A stretch of DNA of 64,000 nt from Alkalitalea saponilacus. GTDB lineage: Bacteria; Bacteroidota; Bacteroidia; Bacteroidales; Marinilabiliaceae. Location of the stretch: positions 1-64,000 of the forward strand of contig NZ_FUYV01000009.1 of the NCBI RefSeq assembly GCF_900168165.1, in the 5' to 3' direction. Made by a program: the position numbers and the translations under genes. Below are positions 1 through 9,435 of this stretch, piece after piece; position 1 is the stretch's first letter; every line of letters starts with the position of its first letter. Below the pieces are notes generated by a model. It ran no database searches, had not been told where the DNA came from, and saw nothing but the letters and a program-made list of their open reading frames with translations.

Positions 1-1
1 C

Positions 2-3000
2 GTAAATGAAGGAACTCCAAACGTGGGATCAAACGTGGTGTTCACAATCACTGTAACAAATGGGGGGCCAAGTGATGCCACAAACGTAGTCGTTACCGAC
101 AATTTGCCTTCGGGATACACCTATGTAAGTGACAATAGCGGAGGAACAACTACTGTTACTGGTAATAATGTGATCTGGAACATTGGAACTATGGCAAATG
201 GTGCATCTCAGGTTCTGAACATTACTGCAACAGTGAACGAACCAACAGGAACTACTGATGAATATTTAAACTCAGCATCGATAAATGGTAATGAATTCGA
301 TTCGAATGAAAATAATAACAATTCCCAAGTAGGCATCACCCCTCATTACAACGCATCAATAACCCTTGAAAAAACAGGCACATATAGCGATGTTACAGAA
401 AACAACATGCATTACGCCGGTGATATTATAACCTATAGCTTTGTAATCACAAACACCGGCAATGTTACACTTTCAAACATTGTTTTAAAGGATGAAATGC
501 TCAACCTTGAAGAAACTCTGGCTTCATCCATAGCTCCCGGAAACCATATTAATGTTGGAAACAAAACATATACCATCACTCAAAATGACATTGAGAACGG
601 TTCCATATCCAATACTGCAACAGTAACAGCAGAGAAATGGAATGAAGTTGAAGTGACTGCTAATGATTCACATGAAAAAAATATCGATCAGATAACTGAG
701 TTACAAATTTCAATTGAAAACATAAGTCCCTCTTCAACATATTCAGCAGTAGGTGAAGATATTATTTTTAAAACAATTGTTTCGAACACAGGGAACCTAA
801 TTGTTGAAAATGTCAATATAACCGATCAATTAACAGGGTTAAATGAAACCGTAACCATTAATCCGGGCACAAGCACTGAATTTACGAGAACCTTTACTGT
901 AAATCAAACTCATATTAATGCTGGTTCGGTTCATAATGAAGTTAATGCCGAATATGGATCTACAGTTATTAGTGATAATATAACCGTTAATGCAACTCAA
1001 ACTCCCCAATTAACGGTTGTAAAAACAGCAACTCCAAAAATATTCAGTGAAATTGGTGATGTAATAGAGTATATTATAACTGTTACAAATTCAGGAAATG
1101 TAACACTTGAAAACATTACAGTAGAAGATGAAGATACCGGACTGAGCAGCAACATTGCCTCTATAAATCCCGGAACGAATAATCAATTCCAGACTTCATA
1201 CACCATTACGTCTGATGATCTGGATAGAAGCTATTTTACCAATACAGCCAAAGCTACTTTTGAGTTTAATGGAAATTCCTATGAGTTTTCAGATTATGAA
1301 ACAGTTTCAGCTAACATTGCTGATTTAACCTTAACAAAAACGGTTGACAATACTGAACCTTTTGTTGGTGATGAAATTATTTTCACCCTGACTGTTACCA
1401 ATAATGGCCCGGACAAAGCCACTGAAGTTGAAGTAACCGACATTCTGCCAAATGGCTTTGACCACATCACCAACGAATCTACCAAAGGTGCATATAATCC
1501 GGCTACAGGAAAATGGTTAACAAACGAAGTGCTGGTTGGTGAAACAATTTCACTCACTATAACTGTCCTCGTAAAAGAACCAGGCACTGGGATACAGTAT
1601 ACAAACATTGCGAAAGCTGAATCTAATCAGTTCGATCCAAACCCAGAAGACAACGAGGTTTCTATTGCGGCTCCTGCCCGACAAAGTGAACTGGCTATTA
1701 GCAAAGATATTGATAAAAGCATGCCGTTTGTATATGATGAAGTAATTTTTTCAATAACTATTACAAATCAGGGTCCACACAACGCCACAGGCGTTGATGT
1801 GCGTGATGTTGTTCCTGCAGGCTATAACAACATCTCTAATATCTCCCATGGGGGAGTCTTAAACGAAAACCAAATCATCTGGAGTAACTTAGATATTGCC
1901 TATGGCAATCATATAGAACTCTTTTACTCTGCCACCATTCTTCCTCCATCCGGAATCTTAGATGAATACACAAATATTGCAACCATTACATCTCTGGATC
2001 AGTTTGATACTGATCTGAGCGATAACACTGTCCAATTTACACCCGATATACAAAACAGTCCTCCGGTAGCAATGCCCCATAGCAAAACCATTGCCGAGGA
2101 CACAGAGTTATCTGTATCTCAAGAAAGTGGCCTGCTTTCAGATGCTACTGATGCCGATGGTGATCCTATAAATGTTGTTAGTTTCAGAATAAGCGGAACA
2201 ACTTATAATGTAAATACCACCATTACTTTTAACGAAGGAACAATTAGAATCAACCAAGATGGTAGTTTTGTTTACATGCCAAAACTAAACTATTGGGGAA
2301 CGCTCCCTACAATTTATTACACCATTTCTGATGGAAAAGACACAGCAGAAAGCACCCTGAACATTGAAGTTACACCGGTAAATGACCCGCCCGTAGCCAA
2401 TAACAATTATCTCTATACAGCAGAAAACACTCCTGTTAATATTGATGTGCTGGCAAACGACAATGACGATGCCGATTATCCATACGGAGGAATTGACCCG
2501 AGCTCTCTCCGCATTATCCAGCAACCCGAAAACGGTATGATAACGATTCTGGATAATAACACCATAAACTTTACGCCCAGATTTGGTTTTTTTGGAAGGG
2601 ATACAGCCATTTACGAAATCTGCGATTTAGGATATCCGTTGCCACCTGAATGCAGTACGGCAAAAATTTTTATCGAGGTAGCCCGTCTTTCTCCTCTTGC
2701 TGTAGATGATTATGCCGAGCTGGATGAAGATACCAGTGTGGAAATAAACATCCTGGCCAATGACATTGATCCGTTTATCAACCCGCAAACAGTAGTTATA
2801 GTCATACAACCACAGCATGGAACGGCAACTTATCTCGGAAATGGAATTGTGCGTTACACTCCAAATCCTAACTATAACGGAACTGACTTTTTTACTTACA
2901 CGGTTAGAAATCTGGCTAACCTGATAAGCAATGAGGCACGAGTGGATATAACAATTCATCCGGTTCCCGATCCGCCTGTTGCTGTTAATGGATGGTATAC

Positions 3001-4999
3001 TACCAAAGAGAACGTTGCCGTTACGATTCCAATTTTTGAATTGGTGTCTGACCCCGATGACGACATTGATTTTGAAACAATTGAAATTACTACAGCTCCC
3101 AATCATGGAAATCTGACACCGGGTACTGAGGAAGGAACCCTGATTTACACTCCTGACAACGGATTCGCCGGTGATGATTCATTCCAGTTCAGAATATCTG
3201 ATCTTACTGATCTGCAAAGCAACATTGCAACCGTTACAATTCAGGTTTCCGATCAGGCTCCAACGGCCAACGATGTTGAAATAACAATTGATGAAGATGA
3301 AACGGTAGTAATTGATGTTCTCTTTAATGATACAGATCCTCAGGATAACATTGACCCTACCACAGTAACCATTACCATTGAGCCATTGCATGGGCAAGCG
3401 ACTCCAAACCCTGACGGTACTGTTACATACATACCTGATGAGAATTATTTTGGGCTGGATAGTTTTTATTACCGTGTTTGTGATGAGACCAATTATTGTG
3501 ATGAAGCTAAAGTAACCATTACCATCAATCCGGTAAATGATCCGCCTGTGGCCAATGATAATGAAGCGACGCTGGATCAAAACACATCCACCTTAGTGGA
3601 TGTGCTGAGCAACGATTATGATGTAGACAATACCATAGATGAACTGACTCTATCCATCTCTGTCGCTCCTCAATATGGAACAGCAGAAGTAAATTCAAGT
3701 CCACGTGGGATTATATACACACCAAACCCGGGCTATTTCGGAACCGATCAGTTTATTTACCGTCTTACTGATCCTGAAGGACTCTGGGACGAAGCAACTG
3801 TTTACCTTACCATTACCTGGGTAAATTCACCACCAGAGCCTCAGGATAACCATTTTGGTCCGGTTCGCGAAGGAGGAATGATACTAAATGTTCTGGAAAA
3901 CGACATCGATCCTGATGACAACATTGACCCTTCCACAGTAACCATTGTTGTTCAGCCGCAACATGGAAACATAACCATCAACAGTGATGGAACCATATTT
4001 TTCCTGCCGGAAGCAGGATATATTGGGAGCGACTCTTTTGTTTATTCAGTTTGTGATACTGAGGGTGCATGCGGAGAAGCCACCGTAACCCTGGATATCA
4101 TTGCCGGAAATGAACCCCCGGTGGCATCTGACGTCTATATCGAACTGGATGAAGATACCCAGGTAACCTTTAACCCTCTGGACAACGACACAGACCCAAA
4201 TGATAATATTGATCCGGCATCACTGATTATCATAACCCAACCCCAAAACGGAGTTGTTGACATAATAGATGGAAACGGAACCGTTATTTATACACCTGAT
4301 CCGGATTACTTTGGAACAGATCAGTTCACCTATAGAATCTGTGACGATGGCATGCCGGTATTATGCGATGAAGCTACCGTTTTCTTTACCATACATCCGG
4401 TTAACGATGCACCACGTCCACAACCCAATTCAATTAGCATTTTTGACGGCGCAACGGCCACCATCAATGTGTTGGAGAACGATTTTGAACCTGAAGGAGA
4501 AGAGATGACCGTTTTTCTCATTTCTGATTCTGTAACGCCATACGGAGAAGCAACATTGTCTGCCGATGGAACCTTTACCTATACTGCATTTGCTGGATCA
4601 TTCTTCCGGAATGATACCATTTACTATCGCAATTGCGATCCGCATAATGCATGCGCAGATTCATACGTTGCCATTACCATTTTGCCAACTGATCAATCAG
4701 GAGACGGTATTCCTGACAACCTAAGAGTCCCAGCGGCCTTCTCTCCTAATGACGAAAGAAACAAGTATTGGAGCATCCATGGTCTTGAGGAACTCGAAGA
4801 GGCAGGAAAGCCCGGAGAAATCTTTATTTATAATCGCTGGGGCGGCTTAGTTTTCCACGAGAACCCATTTAAAAACAGATGGGATGGTCGAGCCTCCGGC
4901 AATGTAATCGGAAATCGGGAACTTCCGGAAGGCGTTTATTACTATATTCTGGATTTAAACGGAAAAGTGTTTAAAGGAAGCATTTATATAAAAAGATAA
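2..4999 (+). CDS. T9SS type B cargo: giant DUF11/cadherin-like repeat adhesin (5' truncated)
   Basis: The reading frame is open to the left edge, so the N-terminus and signal peptide lie outside the window; a GTG at 23 is internal. Counting from 23, residues 1 to about 680 are six DUF11-type Ig-like repeats (LTKTVDN...GDEIIFTLTVTN...ATEVEVTDILP style). Residues 676 to about 1565 hold nine cadherin/Big_9-like repeats of 93-113 residues, each opening with a PPVA-type motif followed by DEDT and NDxDP calcium-site-like acidic motifs. The last 90 residues are the gliding-motility-associated C-terminal (CHU_C) domain: AAFSPND, IYNRWGGLVF, W-DG, LPEGVYYYILDL. This domain routes proteins through the type IX secretion system to the surface. 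Followed 6 bp later by PorP/SprF, the usual partner of type B cargo. Function is inferred as surface adhesion or a structural role; the ligand is unknown. Confidence 0.93.
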   Translation, partial: VNEGTPNVGSNVVFTITVTNGGPSDATNVVVTDNLPSGYTYVSDNSGGTTTVTGNNVIWNIGTMANGASQVLNITATVNEPTGTTDEYLNSASINGNEFDSNENNNNSQVGITPHYNASITLEKTGTYSDVTENNMHYAGDIITYSFVITNTGNVTLSNIVLKDEMLNLEETLASSIAPGNHINVGNKTYTITQNDIENGSISNTATVTAEKWNEVEVTANDSHEKNIDQITELQISIENISPSSTYSAVGEDIIFKTIVSNTGNLIVENVNITDQLTGLNETVTINPGTSTEFTRTFTVNQTHINAGSVHNEVNAEYGSTVISDNITVNATQTPQLTVVKTATPKIFSEIGDVIEYIITVTNSGNVTLENITVEDEDTGLSSNIASINPGTNNQFQTSYTITSDDLDRSYFTNTAKATFEFNGNSYEFSDYETVSANIADLTLTKTVDNTEPFVGDEIIFTLTVTNNGPDKATEVEVTDILPNGFDHITNESTKGAYNPATGKWLTNEVLVGETISLTITVLVKEPGTGIQYTNIAKAESNQFDPNPEDNEVSIAAPARQSELAISKDIDKSMPFVYDEVIFSITITNQGPHNATGVDVRDVVPAGYNNISNISHGGVLNENQIIWSNLDIAYGNHIELFYSATILPPSGILDEYTNIATITSLDQFDTDLSDNTVQFTPDIQNSPPVAMPHSKTIAEDTELSVSQESGLLSDATDADGDPINVVSFRISGTTYNVNTTITFNEGTIRINQDGSFVYMPKLNYWGTLPTIYYTISDGKDTAESTLNIEVTPVNDPPVANNNYLYTAENTPVNIDVLANDNDDADYPYGGIDPSSLRIIQQPENGMITILDNNTINFTPRFGFFGRDTAIYEICDLGYPLPPECSTAKIFIEVARLSPLAVDDYAELDEDTSVEINILANDIDPFINPQTVVIVIQPQHGTATYLGNGIVRYTPNPNYNGTDFFTYTVRNLANLISNEARVDITIHPVPDPPVAVNGWYTTKENVAVTIPIFELVSDPDDDIDFETIEITTAPNHGNLTPGTEEGTLIYTPDNGFAGDDSFQFRISDLTDLQSNIATVTIQVSDQAPTANDVEITIDEDETVVIDVLFNDTDPQDNIDPTTVTITIEPLHGQATPNPDGTVTYIPDENYFGLDSFYYRVCDETNYCDEAKVTITINPVNDPPVANDNEATLDQNTSTLVDVLSNDYDVDNTIDELTLSISVAPQYGTAEVNSSPRGIIYTPNPGYFGTDQFIYRLTDPEGLWDEATVYLTITWVNSPPEPQDNHFGPVREGGMILNVLENDIDPDDNIDPSTVTIVVQPQHGNITINSDGTIFFLPEAGYIGSDSFVYSVCDTEGACGEATVTLDIIAGNEPPVASDVYIELDEDTQVTFNPLDNDTDPNDNIDPASLIIITQPQNGVVDIIDGNGTVIYTPDPDYFGTDQFTYRICDDGMPVLCDEATVFFTIHPVNDAPRPQPNSISIFDGATATINVLENDFEPEGEEMTVFLISDSVTPYGEATLSADGTFTYTAFAGSFFRNDTIYYRNCDPHNACADSYVAITILPTDQSGDGIPDNLRVPAAFSPNDERNKYWSIHGLEELEEAGKPGEIFIYNRWGGLVFHENPFKNRWDGRASGNVIGNRELPEGVYYYILDLNGKVFKGSIYIKR

Positions 5000-5005
5000 A
5001 ATATA

Positions 5006-5938
5006 ATGGAATTAAAGTTCAGCCAAATATTTTCCGGATTACTTTTTCTGATGTTGCTTCTTACGAGCAACATCAAAAGCCAGCATGATCCTATGCTGAC
5101 ACAATACATGTTTAATCCGCTGATATTAAATCCTGCGTATGCAGGAACCAATGGCGTATTAACAGCCATGGCCATGTCAAGGTACCAATGGGTAGGTTTT
5201 GAAGATGCACCTTCAACCCATACTTTTTCAATGCACACACCGGTGGTTTCAAGGAATTTTGGAACCGGATTCTCAATCATACACGACCAGATAGGACCAA
5301 TCAAAAACACCAATGCGTGGCTGGATTATTCTTATCAGATATATCTTACGGACCAAACCCGGATGTCTTTGGGGCTTAAAGGAGGATTTAGTTTTTATCA
5401 AAAAGACTTAAGCAGGTATGCCAATGACATAGATATTACAGATGGTTATACCGATAGTAAGTTCCTGCCCAATTTTGGTTTTGGAGTGCACGTTTATAAT
5501 CACAGATATTACGTTGGGCTGGCTGCACCCCGGTTAATTGAAAACAGTATGAGTGAAACCGATTCCAATGAGTCAACTTTCATCTCCAGAGAAAACAGGT
5601 TATATTTGCTCATGGCTGGTTATGCCTATCCCCTTAACAATGAACTGGTTTTACGGCCATCTTTCATGTTACGTGCAACAGAATCAGCACCTTTTAACCT
5701 TGATTTAAATGTAAATTTATTAATCAGAGACCTTTTTTGGGTTGGACTGCTTTACCGTACCGACAATGTAATTGGAGGTATGGTTAGATATCAAGTAACA
5801 CAGCAATTAGGCTTGGGATACGCATTTGACACAAATTTTGGCGGAGTTTCATCCCACTTTGGCAATACCCATGAAGCAATGATTATCTTTGAGTTTGATT
5901 TCAGAAAAGAACAAGTGCAAAACCCAAGATATTTCTAG
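5006..5938 (+). CDS. PorP/SprF family type IX secretion membrane protein
   Basis: 310-residue outer-membrane beta-barrel. The N-terminus has a hydrophobic signal peptide (about residues 1-25), then the family hallmark QYMFNPLILNPAYAG near residues 33-47, followed by alternating aromatic beta strands and a final phenylalanine. PorP/SprF proteins are paired with type B T9SS cargo and are thought to anchor or translocate that specific cargo at the outer membrane. The gene starts 6 bp after the adhesin stop and overlaps no other gene, so the two are probably co-transcribed with the PorE-like gene that follows 1 bp later. Assignment is firm at the family level; which cargo it serves is inferred from adjacency. 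Confidence 0.93.
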   Translation: MELKFSQIFSGLLFLMLLLTSNIKSQHDPMLTQYMFNPLILNPAYAGTNGVLTAMAMSRYQWVGFEDAPSTHTFSMHTPVVSRNFGTGFSIIHDQIGPIKNTNAWLDYSYQIYLTDQTRMSLGLKGGFSFYQKDLSRYANDIDITDGYTDSKFLPNFGFGVHVYNHRYYVGLAAPRLIENSMSETDSNESTFISRENRLYLLMAGYAYPLNNELVLRPSFMLRATESAPFNLDLNVNLLIRDLFWVGLLYRTDNVIGGMVRYQVTQQLGLGYAFDTNFGGVSSHFGNTHEAMIIFEFDFRKEQVQNPRYF

Positions 5939-5939
5939 A

Positions 5940-7463
5940 ATGTTTAAATATTTATTAATCATATTGTTCCTTGGCATTTCAGGTTATGCAACCTCTCAAA
6001 GCAGGCAACTGCAAAGAGCTGATCAGTTGTACAATAATTTTGATTTTAACAGGGCGCTCGACCGTTATTTAAGACTTGAAGAAAGAGGTGAAGCTTTGTT
6101 TTATGTAACCAGAAGAATTGCCGATTGTTACCGCCATTTAAACATGCCGGTTTACGCTGCAGAATGGTATTTAAAAGCCATAGATTTCCCGGATGTTGAA
6201 GCCGAAACCTATTACCATTTAGGCCAAACACTTCGTATCCTAAAAAGATACGAGGAATCGGATAAGTATTTAGCGAGATTTCATGAACTAAACCGCACCA
6301 GGCTGCCAATGAGAGGCTTACATCCAGAGCAATATCTTCAGGCCATCCATGCCGATTCTGGCAGATTTGAAATAATAACTTTAAATGGCATCAACAGCCA
6401 GTATTCAGATTTTGGCCCGGCAATCTGGAACGACTTGCTCGTTTTTTCATCAAACCGTCCCGGACGATCATTTATACGCAGAAGGGATACAAGAAATAAC
6501 CTTCCGTTTTTTGACTTGTATGCAGCACCAATAAAAGATTTAACATCCTTTGGAAGATCTGAGCTTTTTCTTCCTTCAATCAAATCCAATCTTAACGACG
6601 GGCCTGTAAGCTTTTCGGCTGATGGCCGAACCATGTACATCACAAGAAATTCTGAATCTACACCCGAGGGGCGAAACGAACTGGATATCCTTATTGCCAG
6701 ACATCGTGATGATGAATGGGGTAAAGCTCTTCAAACATTGCCGCTTAAAATGAAAGGATACTCTATTGCCCATCCTGCCATCTCGCCTGACGACCAACGG
6801 CTCTATTTTGCCTCCGATATGCCCGGAGGCTATGGTGGAATGGACATTTATTACAGCGAACGAAGAGGCGGATTTCTTTCACAGCCAGTCAATTTGGGAC
6901 CTCACATCAACACTCCTGGCAATGAGGTATTTCCATATGTAGACAAGAATGGACGATTATTCTTCTCATCAGACGGATTGCCGGGACTGGGCGGTCTGGA
7001 TATTTTCGTAGCATTACCTGAAGGAACAGGTTTTTCTGAACCATATAATGTCGGACCGGGCATTAATAGTCCCTACGATGACTTCACTATAGTCTTCACA
7101 AATGAAGGTGACAGTGGCTATTTTGCATCCAACCGAAATGAGAACAATCAAAATGACAATCTTTATGCGTTTCGGCTAGTAAAACCTCTGGAATTCTCTA
7201 TGATTAAAGGATCCATCATTAATGAATCGACCGGTTCTTATGAAGGCGGAGTAATGATCAACATTACAAGACAAGATGGGGCTCCAGTAGCATCTCTGGA
7301 AAGTGATGATGATGGAAACTTTTCCATACACCTTCTGTCAGATCAGACCTATCGATTCACGTTCCGCAAAAGACTGATGGAGCCAAAAGAAAGAAGAGTA
7401 ACCCCATCTGAAATGCAGGGTTACTCAACCATCAATATGAATATCCGAATGAATACCAGATAA
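5940..7463 (+). CDS. PorE-like TPR/PD40 beta-propeller protein lacking the OmpA domain
   Basis: 507 residues from the ATG at 5940, 1 bp after the porP stop. An upstream in-frame ATG at 5889 lies inside porP and is unlikely to be the start. Signal peptide at residues 1-20; TPR-like helices about 25-110; WD40-like PD40 propeller about 130-405 with blades such as GRTMYITRN, DDQRLYFASDMPGGYGG and GRLFFSSDGLPGLGG; carboxypeptidase-regulatory-like beta sandwich about 415-490. T9SS PorE proteins have this order plus a C-terminal OmpA peptidoglycan-binding domain, which is absent here because the protein ends at the regulatory-like domain. It may be an accessory periplasmic partner of the adjacent PorP rather than the core PorE. 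Confidence 0.85.
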   Translation: MFKYLLIILFLGISGYATSQSRQLQRADQLYNNFDFNRALDRYLRLEERGEALFYVTRRIADCYRHLNMPVYAAEWYLKAIDFPDVEAETYYHLGQTLRILKRYEESDKYLARFHELNRTRLPMRGLHPEQYLQAIHADSGRFEIITLNGINSQYSDFGPAIWNDLLVFSSNRPGRSFIRRRDTRNNLPFFDLYAAPIKDLTSFGRSELFLPSIKSNLNDGPVSFSADGRTMYITRNSESTPEGRNELDILIARHRDDEWGKALQTLPLKMKGYSIAHPAISPDDQRLYFASDMPGGYGGMDIYYSERRGGFLSQPVNLGPHINTPGNEVFPYVDKNGRLFFSSDGLPGLGGLDIFVALPEGTGFSEPYNVGPGINSPYDDFTIVFTNEGDSGYFASNRNENNQNDNLYAFRLVKPLEFSMIKGSIINESTGSYEGGVMINITRQDGAPVASLESDDDGNFSIHLLSDQTYRFTFRKRLMEPKERRVTPSEMQGYSTINMNIRMNTR

Positions 7464-7474
7464 AATGACAAGTG

Positions 7475-7498
7475 CTTAAAATATGTAAATATTTTAAG
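7475..7498. terminator. AT-rich bidirectional hairpin between convergent genes
   Basis: Perfect 10-bp inverted repeat, CTTAAAATAT then a 4-nt loop then ATATTTTAAG, lies between the PorE-like stop (7463) and the stop of the convergent DUF3127 gene (7501). The location suggests a shared terminator. There is no long T-run, so strength is uncertain. Confidence 0.5.
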
Positions 7499-7500
7499 TA

Positions 7501-7878
7501 TTAAAAAGGCAGGTCATCTTTTGGTTCAGCCGGTGGAATATCAGTTTCAGCAAACGGAGGTGGTGCCTGAGGTTCTGCAAGCTGCCCATCAGAAACGATA
7601 TCAATACGCCACGCCTCAAGATTGGTAAAATAATTTACCTTCCCGTCTTTTTCCCACTTCCTACCTCGTAAATTGAATCCAACTTTAATGTTATCTCCCA
7701 AATTATAAGAGTCCAACAAGCCGCATTTATCCTGAGTTAATTGGAATTTGATAAAATCATTCCAATCCTGATTTCTTTCATTTATTACCTCAATTACAAA
7801 CTCCCTCTTCTTAAAACTAGAAGTTATATCTACTGTATCTTCTTTTACTATAAGACTACCACTGATTTCAAAATTCAT
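7501..7878 (-). CDS. DUF3127 protein with SSB-like acidic C-terminal tip
   Basis: 125 residues. Residues 1-95 match the DUF3127 pattern (MNFEISGSLIVKEDTVDITS, then KREFVIEV, W-DFIKFQLTQDKC, GDNIKVGFNLRGRKW, YFTNLEAWRI), a compact all-beta, OB-like layout. Residues 100-125 form a proline-rich acidic tail ending PKDDLPF, very like the DDDIPF tip by which bacterial SSB recruits replication and repair partners. The family has no established function; a single-stranded nucleic-acid-binding or SSB-partner-binding role is my inference. It ends 37 bp from the convergent PorE-like gene and starts 11 bp after the cyclophilin stop on the same strand, so the cyclophilin is transcribed first. Confidence 0.8.
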   Translation of the reverse strand: MNFEISGSLIVKEDTVDITSSFKKREFVIEVINERNQDWNDFIKFQLTQDKCGLLDSYNLGDNIKVGFNLRGRKWEKDGKVNYFTNLEAWRIDIVSDGQLAEPQAPPPFAETDIPPAEPKDDLPF

Positions 7879-7889
7879 TATTTAAACTT

Positions 7890-8348
7890 TTAAGATTCAA
7901 CAATCTCGATTTTTTCAATGCGATCGCCAGCCCTAACCTGGTCAATAATTTCCAAACCTTCGTACACTTTACCAAAGCAGGTATGATTTCGGTCTAAATG
8001 TGCTGTGTTATTACGGCTGTGACAAATAAAGAATTGAGATCCGCCTGTATCCCTTCCCGCATGAGCCATGCTTAAAACTCCACGATCATGGTACTGATTC
8101 TCACCATCCAATTCGCATGGAATTTGGTATCCCGGACCACCGGTACCAACACGGGGATTACCGGGCTCTTTACTGAGCGGACATCCACCTTGGATAACAA
8201 AATCAGGAATCACTCTATGAAACGTTAATCCATTATAGAATCCTTCTTCAGCAAGTTTAATAAAGTTTGCTACGGTTTCCGGGGCATCTGTATGGTAAAA
8301 CTCAACTTTCATTACACCTTTGGAGGTGTGTATTTCTGCTTTTTTCAT
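7890..8348 (-). CDS. Cyclophilin-type peptidyl-prolyl cis-trans isomerase
   Basis: 152 residues from the ATG at 8348 ([18 protein letters not shown]); the longer open frame to 8423 adds an unlikely hydrophobic stretch. Cyclophilin signatures are present: [30 protein letters not shown]-type catalytic region (Phe, His, Arg), [25 protein letters not shown] (substrate-binding Gln-Phe-Phe) and [12 protein letters not shown]. No signal peptide, so a cytoplasmic protein-folding catalyst. It is the promoter-proximal gene of a pair with DUF3127. Confidence 0.93.
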   Translation of the reverse strand: MKKAEIHTSKGVMKVEFYHTDAPETVANFIKLAEEGFYNGLTFHRVIPDFVIQGGCPLSKEPGNPRVGTGGPGYQIPCELDGENQYHDRGVLSMAHAGRDTGGSQFFICHSRNNTAHLDRNHTCFGKVYEGLEIIDQVRAGDRIEKIEIVES

Positions 8349-9435
8349 ATCTGTCAATATAGCTAAATTTATAATTATTGGTAAAAGTAAACAATAGATG
8401 TGGCAGCACAAAAACATTACCAAAATACAACAAAAATTTCTTAACCCAAAAATCCATAAAAGGTCTCTCCATTCCTGAATTAATCATCAAATGATTTTAT
8501 TATTTTTTTGAATCGCATAATAATGGTTCGTAAAACTTTTTTGTTTTGCTGATTTACACATGGATACAAATCTATCAACTAAACACATAAGTCACTCTAT
8601 ATCTTCAACATTCGTTTATCTAATTTCACTGGGCGGGACTTCATAGGGCTCTGCATCTATAATCTAAAAATATATAAGCCTAACGATCTGTTAACTTAAT
8701 TGTCATTACATCTTATAAGTAGGGTCTGCTGAAAAAGTCAACAGACCAAAATAATAATTCTTTTGTCCTCAAGCCGGACGGGCTCTTACTTTTTTTACTC
8801 ATTTTGTGTTAATCTTTTAAAGGTATTGCGTGATCCGCTTCGCTCCACAACAGCAAAAAAAAGTAAGCAAAAAATGCCGCCGCTGCTGAAAAATTGCCTA
8901 AATAACAATGTGCCAGGCTAAAATCTGCGAACTCGCTACGCTCAAACAACGCATATTTTTACGCCTGTCACATTGTTATTCTTAACGGCATTTTTCAAAG
9001 GCGGAAGTTTCCATTATTTCTAGCTTTTTCAATGCACGTAAATTCTATAGTTATATTAAAAAAGCTTACACTTTATTGACTGAAAACAAGGATATATCAC
9101 ACATTATTAATCATATAAGAGTTTTTCAGTAATCCCTAAGTATATGTGCTGTATACACATGGCTTTTTATCAACCAATGGTTTGTTTTATAATAGTAGTC
9201 GCTTATGGATTACGGTTAAAACGTTCGTTATCATAAAACGAGATAATGTTATTAACAAAAAGCCAAAACTATCGTTTTTTTTGATTGCAAAATGTAACCA
9301 GAAGCTCTGTTTCTGCGTTAGAAGCAGATATAACCATTCCCATTGCAACCATAAACTGACTCATTTTATGTTGTCTAAACCAACGGTTGTCATCAGAAAT
9401 CCAATAATTAGTTACATTATTACATTAAAACAAGT
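8349..9435. other. 1.1-kb intergenic region containing a structured repeat
   Basis: No convincing gene lies here. A 97-codon frame at 9146-9439 has no recognisable domain and biased composition, and I treat it as spurious. The middle (8723 to about 9031) is the palindromic repeat described separately. The flanks are AT-rich, and I see no further structure beyond ordinary upstream sequence for the cyclophilin and the membrane-protein gene. Confidence 0.6.
8723..9031. repeat. Imperfect-palindrome repeat element, possible MITE or REP-like unit
   Basis: Nested inverted repeats: GGTCTG at 8723-8728 with CAGACC at 8742-8747; CTTACTTTTTTT 8785-8796 with its complement 8856-8867; AAAAATGCCG 8870-8879 with CGGCATTTTT 8986-8995; and a long stem 8901-8929 with 8950-8980 (AATAACAATGTG...CACATTGTTATT) around a 20-nt loop. 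TGAAAAAG at 8730-8737 and CTTTTTCA at 9024-9031 could be residual terminal inverted repeats of a roughly 300-bp non-autonomous element. No transposase is present. GC-richer than its flanks. Confidence 0.6.

Noticed and set aside
2285-3580. Long minus-strand frames opposite the adhesin repeats
   Set aside because: Shadows of the repetitive adhesin reading frame; the translations are low-complexity and match no family.
9411-9424. GTTACAT/ATTACAT pair near 9.4 kb as a motif site
   Set aside because: The heptamers are 7 bp apart instead of 21, and the GTGNGAAT block is absent.
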